Under the pieces are notes generated by a model that saw only the letters and a program-made list of their open reading frames with translations, was not told the origin of the DNA and searched no databases. This document shows positions 17,586 through 26,484 of a stretch of DNA of 64,000 nucleotides, piece after piece (positions within the stretch are counted from its first letter, which is position 1; each line of letters begins with the position of its first letter). The stretch is taken from contig NZ_JAUSYC010000001.1 of the NCBI RefSeq assembly GCF_030816485.1, positions 3,720,001 to 3,784,000 on the forward strand, written 5' to 3'. The position numbers and the translations under genes were made by a program. The stretch comes from Arthrobacter sp. B1I2. Lineage in GTDB: Bacteria > Actinomycetota > Actinomycetes > Actinomycetales > Micrococcaceae.

Positions 17586-17844
17586 CTTGCGCTCCTTCTG
17601 TTCGCTCTTAGCCTGTTCGGCGAGGCCCACATCCTTCCAGCGGACAACGCCGTTTACGGATACGGGCTGCTTTACCATCTGTATCGCCTTGCTCCCTCAT
17701 TGGTCAGGTCCGCCGAGGGGCGGACCGTCGTGGTCATTTCATCCTAGGCGCCTCCGCTATCCGGAAGCGACACAATGTAATAACTAATCGGTACCGGCTT
17801 TTGTTCCCGTCAACTTTACGCCCGGTAACTTCTGGCCACCAGCT

Positions 17845-18324
17845 TCAGGCAGACAGTGCCTCCAGGAGCCGTTCCAGGGCGGCGGCGCAGGCTGCTGCCC
17901 GGATGTCGGGCCTGCTGCCCGTAAAGGAGTATTCGAAACCTGCGGTTCCGGCCGCAGTGGCAATGCCGATGTAAACCCGCCCCACGGGCTTGCCGTCATG
18001 GGCATCAGGGCCGGCCACCCCGGTGGTGGAAAGCCCGACGTCGGCGCCAAGGACCGTGCGTGCCCCGGCTGCCATGGCACGGGCAACGTCAGGGTCCACG
18101 GAGCCGGCGCGGGCCAGGAGGTTGGCGGGGACGTGCAGCACCGCTTCCTTCACGGAATTCTGGTAGGCAACAACTCCGCCCTGCAGCATGCCTGAGGCAC
18201 CGGGCGTGTCGGCAAGGACGGCGGACACCATCCCGGCCGTCAACGACTCCGCGGTGGCAATGGTCTGCCCGGAGCCGAGCGCTTGCCGGACGGCCTCAGC
18301 GGCCAGGCGGTGGAGGTTGCTCAT
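17845..18324 (-). CDS. CinA family protein (nicotinamide-nucleotide amidohydrolase domain)
   Basis: The 159-residue protein corresponds to the C-terminal domain of CinA (PncC), which hydrolyses NMN to nicotinate mononucleotide in pyridine nucleotide recycling. The motif TIATAESLTAGMVSAVLADTPG is present (residues 21-42, active-site serine in AES) along with GVVAYQNSVK and STTGVAGPDAHDGKPVG. It lacks the N-terminal MoaB-like domain of long CinA proteins. Its ATG overlaps the pgsA stop by 4 bases (ATGA), so both are translated from one message. Confidence 0.9.
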   Translation of the reverse strand: MSNLHRLAAEAVRQALGSGQTIATAESLTAGMVSAVLADTPGASGMLQGGVVAYQNSVKEAVLHVPANLLARAGSVDPDVARAMAAGARTVLGADVGLSTTGVAGPDAHDGKPVGRVYIGIATAAGTAGFEYSFTGSRPDIRAAACAAALERLLEALSA

Positions 18325-18965
18325 GCCTGTTCCTGCCCTGTCCCGGTCGCTGCCTGCCGCTTGCCTTTGGCACGAAGACGCAGGGCCTGGACCACATATT
18401 CGACGCCGGTCCACAACGTAATTGCCACGGCAGCCATCATCACCGCAAACGCCAGCCAGGACATCCACGGCGCGAATGCCCCGAAAGGCAGGAGGTACAG
18501 GAAGATCGCTGCGGTCTGCACCACGGTCTTGAGCTTGCCGCCCCGCGAGGCGGGGATGACCCCATAGCGGATCACGAAGAAGCGCAGGGCGGTGATGCCC
18601 CATTCCCGGACCAGGATAACCAGGGTGGCCCACCAGGGCAACTCGCCCAGCAAGGAGAGCATCACCAGCGCGGAGCCTGTCAGCAGCTTGTCTGCGATGG
18701 GGTCGGCGATCTTGCCAAAGTCCGTGACGAGGTTCCGGCTCCTGGCGATGTCGCCGTCGAGCTTGTCCGTGTAGATGGCGACGGCGAACGTCGCCACTGC
18801 TGCCCAGCGCCAGGGTCCGGAGGTGCTGTCCAGCCCGGGCGCGTCCGCCACGAGGAACCACACGAAGAACGGGACCAGCGCGATGCGGATCATGGTCAGG
18901 ACATTGGGGAGGTTCCAGACCCCGGCACGGCCCTGGCCGGCGGCGGATGCATCGGTACTAGTCAC
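18321..18965 (-). CDS. pgsA: CDP-diacylglycerol-glycerol-3-phosphate 3-phosphatidyltransferase PgsA
   Basis: A membrane enzyme of 214 residues that makes phosphatidylglycerol phosphate. The CDP-alcohol phosphotransferase motif D-G-x2-A-R-x8-G-x3-D-x3-D is intact, starting at LDGDIAR and ending at IADPIAD. Several hydrophobic helices fit the usual six-pass topology. The start codon is GTG at 18965. A TAGCCT hexamer ends 6 bases before it, which suggests a leaderless message starting just after ftsK. Assignment to PgsA rather than a related CDP-alcohol transferase follows from position and length. Confidence 0.9.
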   Translation of the reverse strand: MTSTDASAAGQGRAGVWNLPNVLTMIRIALVPFFVWFLVADAPGLDSTSGPWRWAAVATFAVAIYTDKLDGDIARSRNLVTDFGKIADPIADKLLTGSALVMLSLLGELPWWATLVILVREWGITALRFFVIRYGVIPASRGGKLKTVVQTAAIFLYLLPFGAFAPWMSWLAFAVMMAAVAITLWTGVEYVVQALRLRAKGKRQAATGTGQEQA

Positions 18966-18971
18966 GTTCCT

Positions 18972-18977
18972 AGGCTA
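18972..18977 (-). promoter_or_regulatory. Putative -10 element of a leaderless pgsA promoter
   Basis: TAGCCT on the minus strand lies 6 bases before the GTG of pgsA, inside the 17-base gap after the ftsK stop. AGGA in the spacer is too close to act as a normal ribosome binding site. Confidence 0.5.
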
Positions 18978-18982
18978 CCGGG

Positions 18983-21874
18983 CTACCGTCCGGTGAGGGA
19001 CCAGGCGTCTTCGGATCCGTCGTCGTCATCGCCGTAGCCGCCGGGAGCGGAATCCGAGCCGTCGTAATATTCCACCTTCTGTTTCCTCTGGTCCAGGTCG
19101 GTGGCCACCAGGTCCTCGGCGTAGCCACCCTGGGCGATGTTGGCGTTGGCATTGTCGCTGAGCGCGGCCGTCTGTGAATCGGCAACGGCCGGCGCCTCCT
19201 GGCCCTTCATCGCGGCGAGGACGGCGGCGAGGTCGTCAGGCTTGACCAGCACGTCGCGCGCCTTGGACCCCTCCGAGGGGCCCACTACGCCCCGGGATTC
19301 GAGCAGGTCCATGAGCCGTCCGGCCTTGGCGAACCCGACGCGGAGTTTGCGCTGGAGCATCGAGGTGGAGCCGAACTGGGTCGTGACCACAAGTTCGGTG
19401 GCCTGCAGCAGCACCTCGAGGTCGTCCCCGATGTCGTCGTCGATCTGCTTCTTGGGCGCCTCAGCAGCGACGTCGTCGCGGTAGCTGGCCTGGAGCTGCC
19501 CCTTGACGTGTTCCACGACCTTATGGATTTCCGACTCGGTGACCCAGGCGCCCTGGACACGCATGGCCTTGGACGCACCCATCGGCAGGAAGAGCGCGTC
19601 GCCCTGGCCGATGAGCTTCTCGGCACCGGGCTGGTCCAGGACCACGCGGGAGTCGGTGACGGAGGACGTGGCGAAGGCCATGCGCGAGGGCACGTTGGCC
19701 TTGATGAGCCCGGTGACCACGTCCACGGACGGACGCTGGGTGGCCAGCACAAGGTGGATGCCGGCGGCACGCGCAAGCTGGGTGATTCGGACGATCGAGT
19801 CTTCGACGTCGCGTGGGGCCACCATCATGAGGTCGGCCAGCTCGTCGACGATTACCAGCAGGTACGGGTAGGGCCGGATGACGCGCTTGGAGTCCACCGG
19901 CGGCTGGACCTTGCCGGCGCGCACGGCCTTGTTGAAGTCGTCGATGTGCTTGAACCCGTAGTTGGCGAGGTCGTCGTAGCGGGCGTCCATCTCGCGGACC
20001 ACCCACTGCAGCGCTTCGGCGGCTTTCTTGGGGTTGGTGATGATGGGCGTGATCAGGTGCGGAACGCCTTCATAGGCGGTCAGTTCCACGCGTTTGGGGT
20101 CCACCATGACCATGCGCACCTCATCCGGGGTGGCGCGCATCAGGATGGAGGTGATCATGGAGTTCACGAAGGACGACTTACCGGCGCCGGTTGCGCCGGC
20201 CACCAGGAGGTGCGGCATCTTGGCCAGGTTGGCCACCACGTAGCCGCCCTCGACGTCCTTGCCCACGCCCATCACCATCGGGTGGTCCGTGCGGCGGGCG
20301 TTCTGGCTGCGCAGCACGTCGCCCAGGGACACCGTCTCACGGTCGGTATTGGGGATCTCGATGCCAATCGCCGATTTGCCCGGGATGGGGCTCAGGATGC
20401 GGACATCGCTCGAAGCGACGGCATAGGAAATGTTCTTGGACAGCGCGGTGACGCGTTCCACCTTGGTACCGGGCGCCAGTTCGATTTCGTACCGGGTGAC
20501 GGTGGGACCGCGGCTGAAGCCCGTGACGGTGGCATCGACGTTGAACTGCTGGAGGGTGTCGGTCAGGGCAGCGACGACGGCGTCATTGGCTTCGGTGCGC
20601 TCCTTGGGGATGGAGCCGGGCGTCAGGTAGTCCGAGGCAGGGAGGGTGTACGTGACGTCCCCGGCGAGCGACAGCTGTTCCGTCCGCTGCGGGATGGGAA
20701 CGGGCGGCGGCGCGGGGGCCACGGGGTTAGAGGGGACCGTGGGCGCGGCGGCGGCCTTGCCGGGAGCAGCGGCATCCGGGATGACCAGCGGAATTGCCTC
20801 GGTGGCGTTTTCCGCCGGAGACGCCGGCGAACCGGCACCCAGGCCCTGGGCTGCCTTGATCTTTTCGACGGCGATCTCCGCCTGGGTGGGGCGCCGCACC
20901 CCGGGCGCGGGCCGCGCGGGTCCGCTCTCGTCGTCGTCGATGACGGCGTGCTCAAACGCCTCGTCGCCCACATAGCCCTCAAGGCCGGCCTCGGGCTCCT
21001 CGTTCTTGCCAAAGAGCTTCCGCTTCTTCTTCCTGGCCACCGCGGGTGCCGTCCGTTCCAGGTAGCTGCGGTCGTGCTTGTCCCCGGGGTGTTCCTGGTC
21101 CATCAGGTCGATGCCCATGAGGTGCTCGTAGGCTCCGTGAAGGCGCCGCGGAATGGCCGTGAACGGGGTGGCCGTGATGATCAGCAGTGAAACGAATGCC
21201 AGCAGGCCGTACAGGACCACCGGGACGGCGGAATGGATGGCGGCCAACGGCGTAGCGGCCAGGAAGCCGAGCATGCCGCCGGCTTTACGGAGGCCGTTGA
21301 ACCCGTCGGCAACAGTGGGCTGGCCACCCAGGATGTGCGCCAGTCCGCACCCGGCGAACGTCATGATCAGGAAGCCGATGCCCACCCGGTTGTTGCCCCG
21401 GCCGTCGGAGGGCTGGCGGAACAGCCGGAAGGCGCAGACGAAAAGCATGAGCGGGAGCAGCAGGGAGATCCAGCCAAAGGTGCCGTTCACCACGGCGTAG
21501 ACGGCGTCCGGGAACCAGCCAGTCAGGCCCCACCACGCGAAAGTGGCGATGAAGATGCCCAGTGCCAGGTTGAACAGGGCGGCGCCGTCCCGGCGTTCCT
21601 CTGCGGGGAGGTCGCTGACGTCGTGGCCGATGCGGCGCACTCCCCCGCCCACCAGGTGGCCCATTCCCAGCCACGCTCCGCCCACCACGCGCAGCAGCCA
21701 GGGCTGGTGGTGTTCGACGGCGGGAAGCTGGCGGGTGCGTGCGGTGCTGGATGAGCCGCCGCGCCCTGCCTTGCCGGCGGTGGAGCCGGTACCGCGGCCT
21801 GCGGAGCTGCCGGACTTGCTGCCGGCGCTCCCCCTGCCGGTACCTTTGGGCGCGGAAGTAGTACGTGTGGCCAT
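18983..21874 (-). CDS. ftsK: DNA translocase FtsK
   Basis: A 963-residue septal DNA pump that clears and resolves chromosomes at division. The N-terminus is a Ser/Gly/Thr-rich basic stretch (1-55) followed by four hydrophobic helices (about 60-270), a Pro/Ala-rich linker and the motor domain with Walker A GATGAGKSS and the Walker B region VIVDELADLMM. The C-terminal gamma domain (TSMLQRKLRVGFAKAGRLMD) should read the polar KOPS sequence. The ATG at 21874 is preceded by TAGCGT at 7 bases and is favoured over a longer in-frame start at 22012. Confidence 0.95.
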   Translation of the reverse strand: MATRTTSAPKGTGRGSAGSKSGSSAGRGTGSTAGKAGRGGSSSTARTRQLPAVEHHQPWLLRVVGGAWLGMGHLVGGGVRRIGHDVSDLPAEERRDGAALFNLALGIFIATFAWWGLTGWFPDAVYAVVNGTFGWISLLLPLMLFVCAFRLFRQPSDGRGNNRVGIGFLIMTFAGCGLAHILGGQPTVADGFNGLRKAGGMLGFLAATPLAAIHSAVPVVLYGLLAFVSLLIITATPFTAIPRRLHGAYEHLMGIDLMDQEHPGDKHDRSYLERTAPAVARKKKRKLFGKNEEPEAGLEGYVGDEAFEHAVIDDDESGPARPAPGVRRPTQAEIAVEKIKAAQGLGAGSPASPAENATEAIPLVIPDAAAPGKAAAAPTVPSNPVAPAPPPVPIPQRTEQLSLAGDVTYTLPASDYLTPGSIPKERTEANDAVVAALTDTLQQFNVDATVTGFSRGPTVTRYEIELAPGTKVERVTALSKNISYAVASSDVRILSPIPGKSAIGIEIPNTDRETVSLGDVLRSQNARRTDHPMVMGVGKDVEGGYVVANLAKMPHLLVAGATGAGKSSFVNSMITSILMRATPDEVRMVMVDPKRVELTAYEGVPHLITPIITNPKKAAEALQWVVREMDARYDDLANYGFKHIDDFNKAVRAGKVQPPVDSKRVIRPYPYLLVIVDELADLMMVAPRDVEDSIVRITQLARAAGIHLVLATQRPSVDVVTGLIKANVPSRMAFATSSVTDSRVVLDQPGAEKLIGQGDALFLPMGASKAMRVQGAWVTESEIHKVVEHVKGQLQASYRDDVAAEAPKKQIDDDIGDDLEVLLQATELVVTTQFGSTSMLQRKLRVGFAKAGRLMDLLESRGVVGPSEGSKARDVLVKPDDLAAVLAAMKGQEAPAVADSQTAALSDNANANIAQGGYAEDLVATDLDQRKQKVEYYDGSDSAPGGYGDDDDGSEDAWSLTGR

Positions 21875-21881
21875 AGTAGCC

Positions 21882-21887
21882 ACGCTA
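21882..21887 (-). promoter_or_regulatory. Putative -10 element of a leaderless ftsK promoter
   Basis: TAGCGT on the minus strand ends exactly 7 bases before the ftsK ATG, with no Shine-Dalgarno sequence. It lies downstream of the hairpin that should end the ribonuclease J transcript. Confidence 0.6.
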
Positions 21888-21960
21888 CCGGAAGCATGCT
21901 GTGATTCCGGGGATATCGGGGCCTCCGGCGGCCCGTCCGGGCGCACGCTGCACCTGTCCG

Positions 21961-22008
21961 GACGCGAGGAAGGGCCCGGTCCACGAAGAACCGGGCCCTT
22001 CCGCGTCT
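21961..22008 (-). terminator. Hairpin terminator after the ribonuclease J gene
   Basis: An inverted repeat with arms of about 18 bases, containing GAAGGGCCCGGT and ACCGGGCCCTTC and a 2-base bulge, lies between the ribonuclease J stop and the ftsK promoter. There is no T-tract, as is common in GC-rich actinobacteria. Confidence 0.7.
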
Positions 22009-22034
22009 GCAACTAACGCAGTAACGCTGTGCTG

Positions 22035-23726
22035 TCAGGCCTCGAGCACCACGGGGATGATCATGGGCTTGCGGCGCAGCTTGCGGTTGACCCAGGTGCC
22101 CACCACGCGGCGCACTACCTGCTGGAGCTGCTGGCTGGTGTGGTCGGCGTGATTCTGGACTGCTTCCTCCAGCGCCGCGTTGATCTTGGGGATGATGTCG
22201 TCGAAGACTGAGTCATCCTCGGCCACGCCGCGGGCGTGGATTTCTGGACCGGACACCACCTTGCCCGTGGCACGGTGGATGACCGTGATGATGGAAATGA
22301 AGCCTTCGTCGCCCAGGATCCGGCGGTCCTTGAGATCCGCATCGGTGATCTCGCCCACGCTGGAGCCGTCCACGTAGACGAAGCCCACCTCCACCTGGCC
22401 CACGATGTCGGCCTGGTGGTCATGGAGATCAATGACCGTGCCGTTGTCCGCGAGGATGACGCTGGCCTCCGGCACGCCGGATTCGATGGCGATCTTGCCG
22501 TTGGCGATCAGGTGGCGGGTTTCGCCGTGTACGGGCATGGCGTTCAGGGGCTCAAGAATGTTGTAGCAGTAGAGCAGTTCACCGGCGGCGGCGTGGCCGG
22601 ACACGTGGACCTTGGCGTTGCCCTTGTGGATCACATCAGCGCCCAGTTTGAGGAGGCCATTGATGATGCGGAACACCGCATTCTCGTTGCCCGGGATGAG
22701 GCTGGAAGCAAGGATGACGGTGTCGCCGTCGCCCACCACCACCCGGTGGTCGCCATTTGCCATCCGGGACAGCGCAGCCATGGGCTCACCCTGGGATCCG
22801 GTGGACATGAGCACCACACGGTTGTCGGGCAGGTTGTCAATGTTCTTGATGTCCACGACCAAACCGGCGGGAACGTCCAGGTAGCCGAGCTTTTCGGCGA
22901 TGGCCATGTTGCGGACCATGGAGCGGCCCACGAAGGCCACCTTGCGGTTGTGCTTGGCCGCGGCGTCCAGGACCTGCTGCACGCGGTGCACGTGGGAGGA
23001 GAAGGACGCCACGATGATGCGCTTGGTGGCCTGGCCGAAAAGCCGCTCCAGCGTAGGGCCGATTTCCTTCTCCGCCGTGGTGAATCCGGGTACGTCGGCG
23101 TTGGTGGAGTCGGCCATGAAGAGGTCCACGCCCTCTTCGCCCAGCTTGGCGAAGTGCCGGAGGTCGGTGATGCGTCCGTCCAGCGGCAGCTGGTCCATCT
23201 TGAAGTCGCCGGTGTGCAGGACAGTGCCGCCTGCGGTGCGGATGAACACGGCCAGGGCGTCCGGGATGGAGTGGTTCACGGCCACGAACTCGCATTCGAA
23301 GGGCCCGAACTTCTCCACCCGGCCCTCTTCCACGGTCAGGGTGTAGGGCCGGATACGGTGCTCCTGCAGCTTGGCCTCGATCAGGGCGAGGGTCAGCTGC
23401 GATCCCACCAGGGGGATGTCGTTACGCAGGCGCAGCAGGTACGGCACGGCGCCGATGTGGTCCTCGTGGCCGTGCGTGAGGACCACGGCCACGACGTCGT
23501 CCAGCCGGTCCTCGATGTACGAGAAGTCCGGCAGGATCAGGTCAACGCCGGGCTGGGTTTCCTCGGGAAAGAGGACGCCGCAGTCCACGATCAGCAGCTT
23601 GCCGTCGATTTCGAATACGGCCATGTTCCGGCCGATCTCCCCCAGGCCGCCAAGCGGAACGATCCGCAGCGTGCCTTGGGGCAGGCGCGGAGGGGTAACA
23701 AGGCCGGTAAGGGCAGTTTGGGTCAT
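22035..23726 (-). CDS. Ribonuclease J
   Basis: A metallo-beta-lactamase and beta-CASP ribonuclease of 563 residues that degrades and matures RNA. The zinc motif THGHEDHIG, the later HTGDFKMDQL and SGHAAAGELL are present and complete. The C-terminal domain (about 450-563) is as expected for RNase J. The start at 23726 is supported by GAAAGAAG upstream; earlier in-frame starts would reach into the dapA 3' region. It lies 40 bases downstream of dapA, an arrangement common in actinobacteria. Endo- or exonuclease preference cannot be told from sequence. Confidence 0.94.
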   Translation of the reverse strand: MTQTALTGLVTPPRLPQGTLRIVPLGGLGEIGRNMAVFEIDGKLLIVDCGVLFPEETQPGVDLILPDFSYIEDRLDDVVAVVLTHGHEDHIGAVPYLLRLRNDIPLVGSQLTLALIEAKLQEHRIRPYTLTVEEGRVEKFGPFECEFVAVNHSIPDALAVFIRTAGGTVLHTGDFKMDQLPLDGRITDLRHFAKLGEEGVDLFMADSTNADVPGFTTAEKEIGPTLERLFGQATKRIIVASFSSHVHRVQQVLDAAAKHNRKVAFVGRSMVRNMAIAEKLGYLDVPAGLVVDIKNIDNLPDNRVVLMSTGSQGEPMAALSRMANGDHRVVVGDGDTVILASSLIPGNENAVFRIINGLLKLGADVIHKGNAKVHVSGHAAAGELLYCYNILEPLNAMPVHGETRHLIANGKIAIESGVPEASVILADNGTVIDLHDHQADIVGQVEVGFVYVDGSSVGEITDADLKDRRILGDEGFISIITVIHRATGKVVSGPEIHARGVAEDDSVFDDIIPKINAALEEAVQNHADHTSQQLQQVVRRVVGTWVNRKLRRKPMIIPVVLEA

Positions 23727-23766
23727 AGTGCACTTCTTTCCAGGTGGAAGGGTGCCGGTCTTAGCC

Positions 23767-24675
23767 TCAGGAGAAGACCAGCCCCGCTTCCGCCAAATCC
23801 CCGCGGATGGTTTCGATCTCGGTTTCGTCCGGCTCCACGAGGGGCAAACGGACAATCGAGTTGGGCAGGACTCCCTGCCATTTAAGAATCTGTTTGGCCG
23901 CCACGGCCCCTTGGACACGGGTCATGGTTGCGCGGACAACGGGCTGCAGCTCGAAGTTGATCTTGCGGGCAGTGCCCAGGTCATTGGCGTTGATGGCGTC
24001 GATAAGTTCCCGGAAGCGGCGGGTGGTCACGTGGGTGGTAACGCCGACGAGGCCGACGGCGCCCAGCGCCATCCATGGCAGGGTCAGCCCGTCATCACCG
24101 GAGTAGAACAGCAGGTCCGTCTCGCTCATCACGCGGGTGGCTGCGACGAAGTCCGCCTTGGCGTCCTTCACCGCGACAATGTTGGGGTGCTGCGCCAGCC
24201 GGATCATGGTGTCCGGGTCGATGGCAATGGAGGACCGGCCGGGGATGTCGTACAGCATGACGGGTACGTCCACGGCGGAGGCGATGGTCTCGAAGTGGGC
24301 GCGGACCCCGGCCTGGCTCGGCTTGTTGTAGTACGGGGTCACCAGGAGGAGCCCGTCGACGCCGAGGGCTGCAGCCTGCTGGGAAAGGTGGACCGAGTGC
24401 GCGGTGTCATTGGTGCCGGTGCCGGCAATGATGGCCGCCCGGCCACCGACGGCGTCCTTCACGGCCCGGAACATGCCGAGGTTTTCTTCGTCCGTCAGCG
24501 TTGAGGTTTCCCCGGTGGTGCCGGTCACCACCAGTCCGTCACAGCCGTCGTCGACCAGCTTGCTGGCCAGCGCTGCCGCCTGGTCGTAATCCACTGCGCC
24601 GTCCTTGGTGAACGGCGTGACCATGGCGGTCAGGAGGGTACCGAGGGCAGGGATGTGCGCGGAAGAGTCAGCCAT
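23767..24675 (-). CDS. dapA: 4-hydroxy-tetrahydrodipicolinate synthase DapA
   Basis: The TIM-barrel aldolase of 302 residues condenses pyruvate with aspartate semialdehyde, the first step of the diaminopimelate and lysine branch. The Schiff-base lysine lies in IVAVKDAKAD, the catalytic tyrosine in MLYDIPGRS, and GTTGETSTLT binds pyruvate. The ATG at 24675 is preceded by TAACGT at 7 bases and by no Shine-Dalgarno sequence. dapF and dapB are also in this window but in separate units, each with its own leaderless promoter. Confidence 0.96.
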   Translation of the reverse strand: MADSSAHIPALGTLLTAMVTPFTKDGAVDYDQAAALASKLVDDGCDGLVVTGTTGETSTLTDEENLGMFRAVKDAVGGRAAIIAGTGTNDTAHSVHLSQQAAALGVDGLLLVTPYYNKPSQAGVRAHFETIASAVDVPVMLYDIPGRSSIAIDPDTMIRLAQHPNIVAVKDAKADFVAATRVMSETDLLFYSGDDGLTLPWMALGAVGLVGVTTHVTTRRFRELIDAINANDLGTARKINFELQPVVRATMTRVQGAVAAKQILKWQGVLPNSIVRLPLVEPDETEIETIRGDLAEAGLVFS

Positions 24676-24682
24676 GGAAAAA

Positions 24683-24688
24683 ACGTTA
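24683..24688 (-). promoter_or_regulatory. Putative -10 element of a leaderless dapA promoter
   Basis: TAACGT on the minus strand lies 7 bases before the dapA ATG. TTGTCC about 19 bases further upstream may be the -35 element. Confidence 0.55.
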
Positions 24689-24733
24689 CCCTGTCCCCGG
24701 CCGGTTAGGACAATGCCACGGGCGTGACGAGCG

Positions 24734-25117
24734 TCAAATACGGGGCTGCCCATGCTGCGGGGCATCATTGCCCGCATGGCAGTAGCGCCCGACGGCGGCC
24801 TGCCGGAGGTCCTCTGCCCAGGAGGCGAGCCGCTGCGCCGCCCGGACGTAGTGGAACAGTTCGGTGGGCGTCAGGGCATCGATGTCCGTCTCCGCCAACC
24901 GGCGGGCGAGTTCAGCCCCCTCCGGCTGGGCAGCCAGGCTGACGCCTTCCCGTTCCCACTGGACGTCCTCGGCGGGCCGGCCGGAGACAAGTTGGCGGAA
25001 CAGGTAGTCCACCACTCCGGGGCTCATCGCCTTCAGCAGCCCATTCCCGGCGTCGGGATCAGTCAACGGCACCTTGGGTGTGCGGGGAACAGCGGCTCCT
25101 GATGATGGCATTTCCAT
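24734..25117 (-). CDS. Small DUF222/13E12-like protein under a LexA-blocked promoter
   Basis: A 127-residue protein of no clear function. Its C-terminal half has LTPTELFHYVRAAQRLASWA, close to the conserved N-terminal region of DUF222 (13E12 repeat) HNH proteins, but the frame stops soon after and there is no HNH motif. It could be a free-standing short protein or a truncated remnant. Two 13E12 genes of Mycobacterium tuberculosis are known LexA targets, and here the promoter is filled by a LexA box. ATGs at 25126 and 25117 are both in frame; the first lies inside the -10 element, so 25117 is chosen, giving a leaderless message. Confidence 0.7.
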   Translation of the reverse strand: MEMPSSGAAVPRTPKVPLTDPDAGNGLLKAMSPGVVDYLFRQLVSGRPAEDVQWEREGVSLAAQPEGAELARRLAETDIDALTPTELFHYVRAAQRLASWAEDLRQAAVGRYCHAGNDAPQHGQPRI

Positions 25118-25124
25118 GGCACCC

Positions 25125-25153
25125 ATGATATTCGAACATATATTCGAATACAA
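25125..25153 (-). promoter_or_regulatory. Promoter with LexA box in its spacer
   Basis: On the minus strand TTGTAT (25148-25153), a 17-base spacer and TATCAT (25125-25130) form a promoter whose start point would fall on the ATG at 25117. The palindrome TTCGAACATATATTCGAA (25131-25148) fills the spacer. Its core GAAC-N4-ATTC is the same variant as the recA box. Confidence 0.82.
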
Positions 25154-25220
25154 GGCTGCACGTGCCGGTGGCACTTGCCGTGGGCAGCCGCCTCCCGGGC
25201 ACGTGTGAGACGATCTGGTC

Positions 25221-26456
25221 ATGACGTCCCGCAACCCGGCCACCCGGTCCCGGAAGACCGTGAACCGGCAGCAGCCGGGGCGCCTTCGGGGCATCGATGC
25301 CGCCCGGGGCCTGGCGTTGCTGGGCATGATGGCCACCCACCTGCTGCCGACGTTCGAATCGAATGCCAGCCTCACGCCAACCTGGATCGGCCTCACGTTC
25401 TCCGGACGGGCTGCCGCCCTCTTCGCCGTACTGGCGGGCGTGGGCCTTGCCCTGTCGACGGGAAAGAACAAACCGTTGGAGGGCGCAGAACTCTCGGCGG
25501 CCCGGCGGGGCGTGGCGCTGCGCGCCCTGGTGATTGCCGCCGTCGGTCTTACCCTGGGCGGGCTGGAAGTGAATGTAGCCATCATCCTGGTCCACTACGC
25601 CGTGCTGTTCCTGTGCGTCCTGCCCTTCCTGGGGCTGGACGTGAAACGACTGTGCGCGTGGGCCACCGGCTGGATCCTGGGGTCGCCGGTGCTGGCATAC
25701 CTGCTGCGGCCCTGGCTCCTGGCCGCGGAGCCGCCCCTGAAGCTGGGCCACAATCCAGGCTGGGAGGACCTTGGAACACCGTCCCGGCTGCTCGCGGATG
25801 TGTTCTTCACGGGCTACTACCCAGTGGTGCAGTGGCTGTCCTACCTGCTGGTGGGACTGGCGATTGGCCGCCTGGTCCTTACCAAAGCACTGGTCCCCGT
25901 ACTGCTGTTGGTTGGCGGAACAGTGGCGGCCGTGCTGGCCAAGACCCTGGGTGTGGCGGCGATGGAGGATTGGGGCGGCCGGGCAGCGTTGGAGAAGGTC
26001 CTGGACTCGCCGGGATACCCGCTGGGCAGCCTGCTGCAGGTGAACCTCGCCGGACTCCCCCAGGAGGGTTCGTGGTGGTGGCTGGCATCGGCAGCACCCC
26101 ATTCGGGCACCCCGCTTGACTTGCTGCATACGTCGGCGGTTGCGGCGGCTGTCATCGGTGCATGCCTGCTCCTGGGGCGCCTCGCCGAGTGGGTGGACCT
26201 GGACCTGCTGCTGCCGCTGCGGGGGCCCGGCGCCATGACGCTGACCCTGTACACCGTCCATGTCTGGGTGGTCGCCAGCTTCTACCTCAAGCCCCTGCCG
26301 GCAGGTTGGACCGAGGACGGCGTGTACTTCGCCCATGCCGCCATTGCCATCGTCGTCGGCATCGTGTTTGCGCGGCTGCTGTGGCGCGGCCCGCTGGAAT
26401 GGGTGGGCCACGCGGCGAGCCAGGTGGGCCGCGGCGGCTTCAAAGCCCTGTCCTGA
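25221..26456 (+). CDS. Heparan-alpha-glucosaminide N-acetyltransferase-like (DUF418/DUF1624 type) membrane protein
   Basis: A 411-residue polytopic membrane protein with about ten hydrophobic helices. The N-terminal RLRGIDAARGLALLGMMATHL matches the start of the HGSNAT/DUF1624 acyltransferase-like group, and the conserved histidine in that helix is present. The C-terminal part (LTLYTVHVWVV) resembles DUF418. These proteins are thought to move acyl groups across the membrane, but substrates in bacteria are mostly unknown. It is divergent from the SOS-controlled small gene, with 103 bases between. No clear ribosome binding site precedes the ATG. Confidence 0.82.
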   Translation: MTSRNPATRSRKTVNRQQPGRLRGIDAARGLALLGMMATHLLPTFESNASLTPTWIGLTFSGRAAALFAVLAGVGLALSTGKNKPLEGAELSAARRGVALRALVIAAVGLTLGGLEVNVAIILVHYAVLFLCVLPFLGLDVKRLCAWATGWILGSPVLAYLLRPWLLAAEPPLKLGHNPGWEDLGTPSRLLADVFFTGYYPVVQWLSYLLVGLAIGRLVLTKALVPVLLLVGGTVAAVLAKTLGVAAMEDWGGRAALEKVLDSPGYPLGSLLQVNLAGLPQEGSWWWLASAAPHSGTPLDLLHTSAVAAAVIGACLLLGRLAEWVDLDLLLPLRGPGAMTLTLYTVHVWVVASFYLKPLPAGWTEDGVYFAHAAIAIVVGIVFARLLWRGPLEWVGHAASQVGRGGFKALS

Positions 26457-26484
26457 GCGGAGGCTTTAAACGCAAGCAAAAGAA

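Noticed and set aside
17755..17769. CGCT-N7-AGCG upstream of clgR as a possible ClgR self-binding site
   Set aside because: The half-site spacing differs from the ClgR motif that I recall (five bases between CGC and GCG), so I do not claim it.
24734..25585. Longer form of the small DUF222-like gene starting at 25585
   Set aside because: The extra part lies opposite the membrane protein gene and crosses the promoter with its LexA box, and it has the composition of a mirror frame.
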